A DNA stretch of 64,000 nt from Brienomyrus brachyistius (taxonomy: Eukaryota; Chordata; Actinopteri; Osteoglossiformes; Mormyridae). Below the pieces are notes generated by a model. That model was not told where the DNA came from. It worked only from the letters and a program-made list of their open reading frames with translations, and did not search any database. The DNA is taken from the NCBI RefSeq assembly GCF_023856365.1, contig NC_064539.1:23687019-23751018 (forward strand), written 5' to 3'. Below, in pieces: positions 59,396-64,000 of this stretch. Position numbers and translations under genes: made by a program. Within the stretch, counting starts at the first letter, position 1. Each line of letters begins with the position of its first letter.

Positions 59396-61465
59396 TTACC
59401 GGTAGTGGCGTGGTGGTGGGCTGTGCTGTACAGGGAGGCGGCGAGGAGGGGGGCTGTGATAGGACAGCGAATGTCGACGTGGAGGCGGGGACTGGTAGCG
59501 TGGCGGGGGGGAGCTCCGGCTTTGGTAGGGGGGTGAGTATCGTCCGCGAGACCTGGACCGGGACCGTGAGCGGCCCCAGCTGGAACCCCGCTCCTCGTGG
59601 ACCCGGATGAACGAGGTCTCACCCTGCAGAGAAACCACAGCCATGTGACGCAGATTAAAGGGAAAACCCTACCCTGGACACCCCACTGCAACAACAACGT
59701 CTGCACTGTGGCTCAACGTTTGGAGCTGCTCCAAAGGGGAACGACTCGGCATATAAGCATAATTCCAAAACAGGCACCTCTGCACTAACACAGATGCCAG
59801 TAAGATGCACAGCACTATGGTCAGACTGAGTTCTGATAATCTCTACAGGCCCACCTGGTGTGATCGGAACTCGGTCCGGTCCAGTCGGCGCAGTGCATAC
59901 TCCATGTCCTCCCTCCTCAGAAACTCCACCACACCCTCTCCGTCTCGCTGGACGTCAGCAAAACACACGTCCCCCGCCTCCCGCATGTGGTCCTTCAGGT
60001 CCTGCCAGCTGCCAGTCGGGGGGAGGCCTATGGATGGGCATGTTCAGTCACCACGTGGGGTACACTGTCAGTGCCCCCGCCCCCCCCCCACCACCCAACA
60101 TCAGCGACAATTTAAAAAAAAGTAGTTTTTGTGCCTTAAAAACCTTGATAGACTGGCCTGCCTGCACCACAATATAAGGCTGATCTGTTTCATATATATC
60201 TGCCAATCCAAGTTTCAGGTGTGATCTGGCGGGAGACACCATTTTCCCCAATAATTTCAGACAACATAAAAGCACTGCTAAGCCAACTGTAAGGCCATAG
60301 CTCATGATCTGAGCAGAGCAGACCTGGAAAACTGATCTACATTAAACATTAAGGGGGCAGCTGGAATGCGTTTGGTGCATGATCAAATACTGTGATTCCC
60401 TTAGTTACAAAAACCTGGAAAACAATCCACAACACCTCAAAAACAATTTGAAAAGAATCAGGGACTGTTCACCAAAGCAGGATTCCTCTGGGTTAAGAGT
60501 TTAGGCAAGAAGCATTCATATTGAACAATCATGACTTCTAGCTTATCCCAGCTAATTGCGAAATCCTGCTTTGTGGAACACCCCTCAGAATGACAACCTC
60601 ATAGCTACATAACCCTGGTTTGTCAGTCTTGCAGTTTTGAGGCAGCAGATCTTTAGAGCAGAGCGTGCACGCACGCAAACACCTCGCCTTTCACCTACCG
60701 GTCACTATGACGCGGAACTCGGACCTTCGAGTAGGGGGCCCAAATCGCCCCCTGGGACCCCCTCCCATGGGGCCAGTGAATTTCGAGGCGGAGGAGCGAG
60801 GGTACTCCACACGCAGCTTGCAGTCCCCGAAGCCATAGCCATTCCTCCCATACACTGCATCCTCCGCATCCCTGAGGAACAAGTACGGGAGAAGAGCTTT
60901 GTTTCCATGGGAAGTGGTTAGGAGACGCACACTGAAGATTGACGGTGGGAGGAAAGTGGTGGGAGGAAGCTTTGAAACTTATGCTAAGCAGGATCATTCT
61001 GCACAACCAGAAAAGTGGCTGAAAGGCACTTCTGATTGGTTATTTCATTGGGTCCCTTTGGGATAAACCAATGACTGAAAAGCGTGCAGCAAAGCCCACC
61101 CGCCCTAGGTGCCGAAGCCTCGTCTTTTTCCTCAAACCGTGAACCCAAATACAACATCATTGGCAAAAACCTGGCAGTGATGTAATCATGAAACTTAGTT
61201 ATAAGACTGACCTACTACGGCGTGGTTTGGGCAGCTGTTACGTACACGCAGCCTTGGTTTTAGCTGGGGGTGAATGCTAGCATTATTCTAAGGAGCTGCA
61301 AGCTAACCTTGGGTCCTCGAAGCGGACAAAAGCGAACGGGATCGTGCCCCTGTTGTTCTTCAATTCGATGTCCCGGATCTTCCCATACTTAAAAAAAAGG
61401 TCCTCGATGTCCCTCTCCTGCACGTCAGTCGGAAGGTTTCCTACGTAAATCCTTCCATCAGCCAT
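59396..61465 (-). CDS. srsf9: Serine/arginine-rich splicing factor 9
   Basis: Coding exons on the - strand: 61465-61308, 60871-60699, 60027-59855 and 59623-59396. All junctions are GT-AG and in phase, giving 732 nt and 243 aa. It is a nuclear SR protein that binds exonic enhancers and steers splice-site choice. RRM1 shows RNP2 IYVGNL (6-11) and RNP1-like IPFAFVRF (42-49). A Gly/Arg/Pro linker follows, then a pseudo-RRM with its signature SWQDLKDHM (117-125). The tail begins [21 protein letters not shown], like human SRSF9 and unlike SRSF1. It is longer than the human tail (human protein 221 aa) and carries four SPPPR repeats instead of a long RS run. ATG context is strong (G at -3, G at +4). 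SRSF9 and TRIAP1 are also close together in mammals. Confidence 0.94.
60455..60600. mobile_element. Short MITE, inverted ends around CAAAGCAGGATT
   Basis: Left end CACCAAAGCAGGATTCC; the right end reverse-complemented reads GTTCCACAAAGCAGGATTT. The 146-bp element lies in the SRSF9 intron between coding exons 2 and 3. A fragment of the same family is at 47.39 kb. Confidence 0.6.
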
Positions 61466-62640
61466 GGCACTGCTGGGGCTGCCCCTGAAAGGAAAAGCCA
61501 GAGAACACAGCTGAAGGTAAGCATCCACACCCTCACCACCTGGACAGGAATTACACGATAAAATCAGTAACAACTGGTCCCTTCATATCAAAGCTACTTC
61601 TAATTGGGGGGGGGGGTCTATTGTTGGGCCTAATCTTTAACTTGTAGCAAATCCACTCCAAACACCATATTTCCGTATCATGCACGATCTTTACGGATTA
61701 GATGTGGACTCACCCATAGGGGCCGTGAAACTGCATCTGAGCAGCGCACTTAAACGGCACGGAGAGCCTGTTTATTATACACACATGTCTTGGCAGACAT
61801 GTTTCACTTAGGCCCTGGGCACCCAACTCATTCTGTTTGGTTAACCCACTTCATTTTCAGCAGCGGCTTTATATAGCGAAAGCCCGACGTGCGGCGTATG
61901 GAAACGTTTGCAAAAACATTCATGTTATGTCTGGGTGTGCAGTATTACGAGTGCATGCAAGCGGGACATACTACTGTCCCTAACCTCAAAGCGAACCGTA
62001 ACACATGCACTAAACCGCGCTTCCTCAATGCTCATTAAGCGCAGATTCCGTACCCTCCCTGCCCACCTCCCTCTCTCCCCTCTTTTACATCGCAGCGATA
62101 TATCCCAGGTATACAGTCGATTACCCTAAGAGAAAACCGGCAGCATGCCTGTGCGCTCCTGCAGGACGAGGCCGAGGCAGCTCGCCGGATGCCGAACAGC
62201 GCCTTGTCGGGTTAGCATTATCGCTTTTCTTAACACAAGGTTACTGATTTAACCCGGTGCTACAACGTGCTCCCCATCGTGGAGAAATATTTGTCCGACT
62301 AAAACCGCATCGCCGCTATGTACCTAGCCTAGCGTAGCCTAGCCTAGCCGCATAGCGCATCCCTTTGTTGGGGGTCCGTGTTGTTAGCCGACTTGCTAAT
62401 TAGCCGGCTAGCCGGCCGCGTGGAAGCGGCTTGCGGCGGGGGGAGCGCGCCTTGCCCGGAGGCAGCCGCCTGGAAACCCGGCGCGCTTTGGCCCGTACCT
62501 CTGTCCGAGTCGCGGCTGTGGCGCAAAGCCCGTCTTCTGTCGCTTCTCTCTCTCGCGTCCCCCGGAGCAGGAAGTAGATGCTGCTCCGGTCTGTCCCCCC
62601 GCGCCGCTCGATCCCGCCCCCGACGGGGTCACGAACCCCG
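61466..62640 (-). promoter_or_regulatory. srsf9: SRSF9 noncoding first exon, first intron and CpG promoter
   Basis: A good acceptor (pyrimidine tract then TTTCAG) lies 19 nt upstream of the SRSF9 ATG, so the coding exon starts at 61484. On the same strand a donor GACAGAG/GTACGG lies at 62499/62498 inside a CpG-rich block (about 62.40-62.64 kb). This block probably holds the transcription start and a noncoding exon. The exon pairing is inferred from splice signals and is not proven. No other gene start was recognised in the block, though CpG promoters are often bidirectional. Confidence 0.6.
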
Positions 62641-62699
62641 AATTGGGCCTCCTGCCGCTACTCCCTGTTCCTGCACTAGCTTTTTTGTGTAATTCGGTT

Positions 62700-64000
62700 T
62701 AGATCCCTACAAGTCGTCGGAAAGGTATTTTTAATTGGTTTTGTTAAATATGAATTGTGAAAAGAGCTATCTCACAATCACGTGTGAGCCTCCACCCCCC
62801 TTTCATAAAAACTGTCATCTTGAACTTTAGTACTAGTTAGTCAGTGGGCGTTATTAAAAAGTGTAACGACTATAGTTTATACATTAGGCCTACAGTACAT
62901 TACAATACATGCAATCAATAGGTCGAGCTAAGTTTTTTTCAATTACTTGATAAAATTACATAAACTTTAACAATTAAAAATATATGTTCAAAATTTATAT
63001 CAACATTATGTCGAATAACAACTGTATGAGCTAGAGGGGAATATGTACTATAATCTCTAAGAAACAGTAAAGGTTCGATTAATTTCAGCTTAACCTAGAC
63101 CCAGGGTCTAAAAGATGTCATCAGTTAGCCCTGGTGGTCTGTTAGATAAAGTATTGGTCTTAGAATTAAAGGATTTTGGGTTTGAGTGCCATGTGAGGTG
63201 CGATTGCTGACTGCAGTCTGTACTGATTTGTAATGGTTCCTATAGCTCAACGAGTAACTAACAATGCAATAAATAACTCTAATTGGCAGTTTCATACATA
63301 ATAATGTCAAGCAAATTCATTTTTTGTGTGCTGCAGCCTGGCGCTCCTTCCAGCTGATGCCATCGAGATACTCACTCAACAAATCAGAAAGTAATGTCAA
63401 CTCACGACCCCCCCCCCCCCCCAAACAACACATACCTCCTTTTTTGCTCTCATTCCTCCCCTTCAGTGTGTGCAGATAAACTCATGGCCACAGAAGTGAA
63501 TGAGCATGTAACATGAGTCCCTTTATTCCTGAAGTGGTACAGTAGGTAATTTCAAATGCAACATTTCAACAGAGCTCAACAAATATCACCAAACCAAGCT
63601 GCTTCCTGTGCAGCCTGGCTCTCTGTCTTGCTAGCTACCAGCATGGTCGCTGACATTGACTATCACTTTTGTTAGCTTGGCTAGAGTGATGTTAGGTTCT
63701 GCTCAGAAGTGGAGCTGTCATGGCCATGAAGGAATCCACTACGAGGGCCTCCCTCCCCTGCTCGGTCTGCGCTCACTGATTTTAGTTCCACCACTGGCCC
63801 CGCTCCTAGTATGAGGAGCTTACAGTGCCCTCAAAATGGGAAGAGTATGTGAATTTCCTAGTTAGACAGTACATTATTAATGTTAATTTAGAGTATGAGG
63901 AGGAAAGATAGAAGAAAGAGAGGACAGAAGAGGAAGCTGACATGTTTACTGGTAACTTGACTGCTCAGCAAATAACTTAAGATAAACATTGTTTTTTAAA
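62700..64000. other. Noncoding right end
   Basis: AT-rich, no coding homology recognised. Contains a 15-C run (63408-63422) and a tRNA-like relic at about 63127-63200. Confidence 0.4.

Overview
The window looks like a stretch of a ray-finned (teleost) fish genome. Its genes are split by GT-AG introns and match vertebrate families. Its repeats are of fish type: V-SINE (DANA/Mermaid-like) copies, fold-back MITEs, a LINE remnant and a decayed Ty3/gypsy element. The V-SINE text reminds me of mormyrid-type fish, but that is only an impression from memory.

Four protein-coding genes can be reconstructed to the base. (1) FAM222A (aggregatin family), + strand: a 97-nt first coding exon (31366-31462) and one large exon (37519-38852), giving 476 aa. 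A CpG-rich block at about 15.16-15.95 kb is the likely promoter and 5' exon. (2) GLTP (glycolipid transfer protein), - strand: five exons, 46981 to 44814, 209 aa, with all headgroup-binding residues present. (3) TRIAP1 (p53-regulated inhibitor of apoptosis), + strand: two exons, 57197-57641, 74 aa, twin CX9C. (4) SRSF9 (SR splicing factor), - strand: four coding exons, 61465 to 59396, 243 aa, plus a noncoding first exon in a CpG island near 62.5 kb. TRIAP1 and SRSF9 converge, and so do FAM222A and GLTP.

Layout: 0-5.3 kb is rich in dispersed repeats (V-SINEs with internal tandem expansions, a 17-bp minisatellite). 5.3-15 kb is noncoding, with long poly-G/C runs and a hAT-like MITE near 13.2 kb. 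15.2-31.3 kb is the probable FAM222A intron 1, with a 36-bp minisatellite at 19.0-19.4 kb. FAM222A coding exons lie at 31.4-38.9 kb. A 24-copy 38-bp satellite occupies 40.1-41.0 kb, and GLTP 44.8-47.0 kb. 49-55.2 kb is a graveyard of mobile elements (MITE, gypsy pol/protease, LTR-like segment, LINE). 56.2-56.95 kb holds a V-SINE and a 241-bp MITE directly in front of TRIAP1. 57.2-62.6 kb holds TRIAP1 and SRSF9.

The most interesting signal is the 38-bp array. Each unit carries the palindrome GGGACATGTCCC, which contains a perfect p53 half-site, so 21 intact half-sites sit in register about 16 kb from TRIAP1, a p53 target gene in mammals. Whether p53 binds there is untested.
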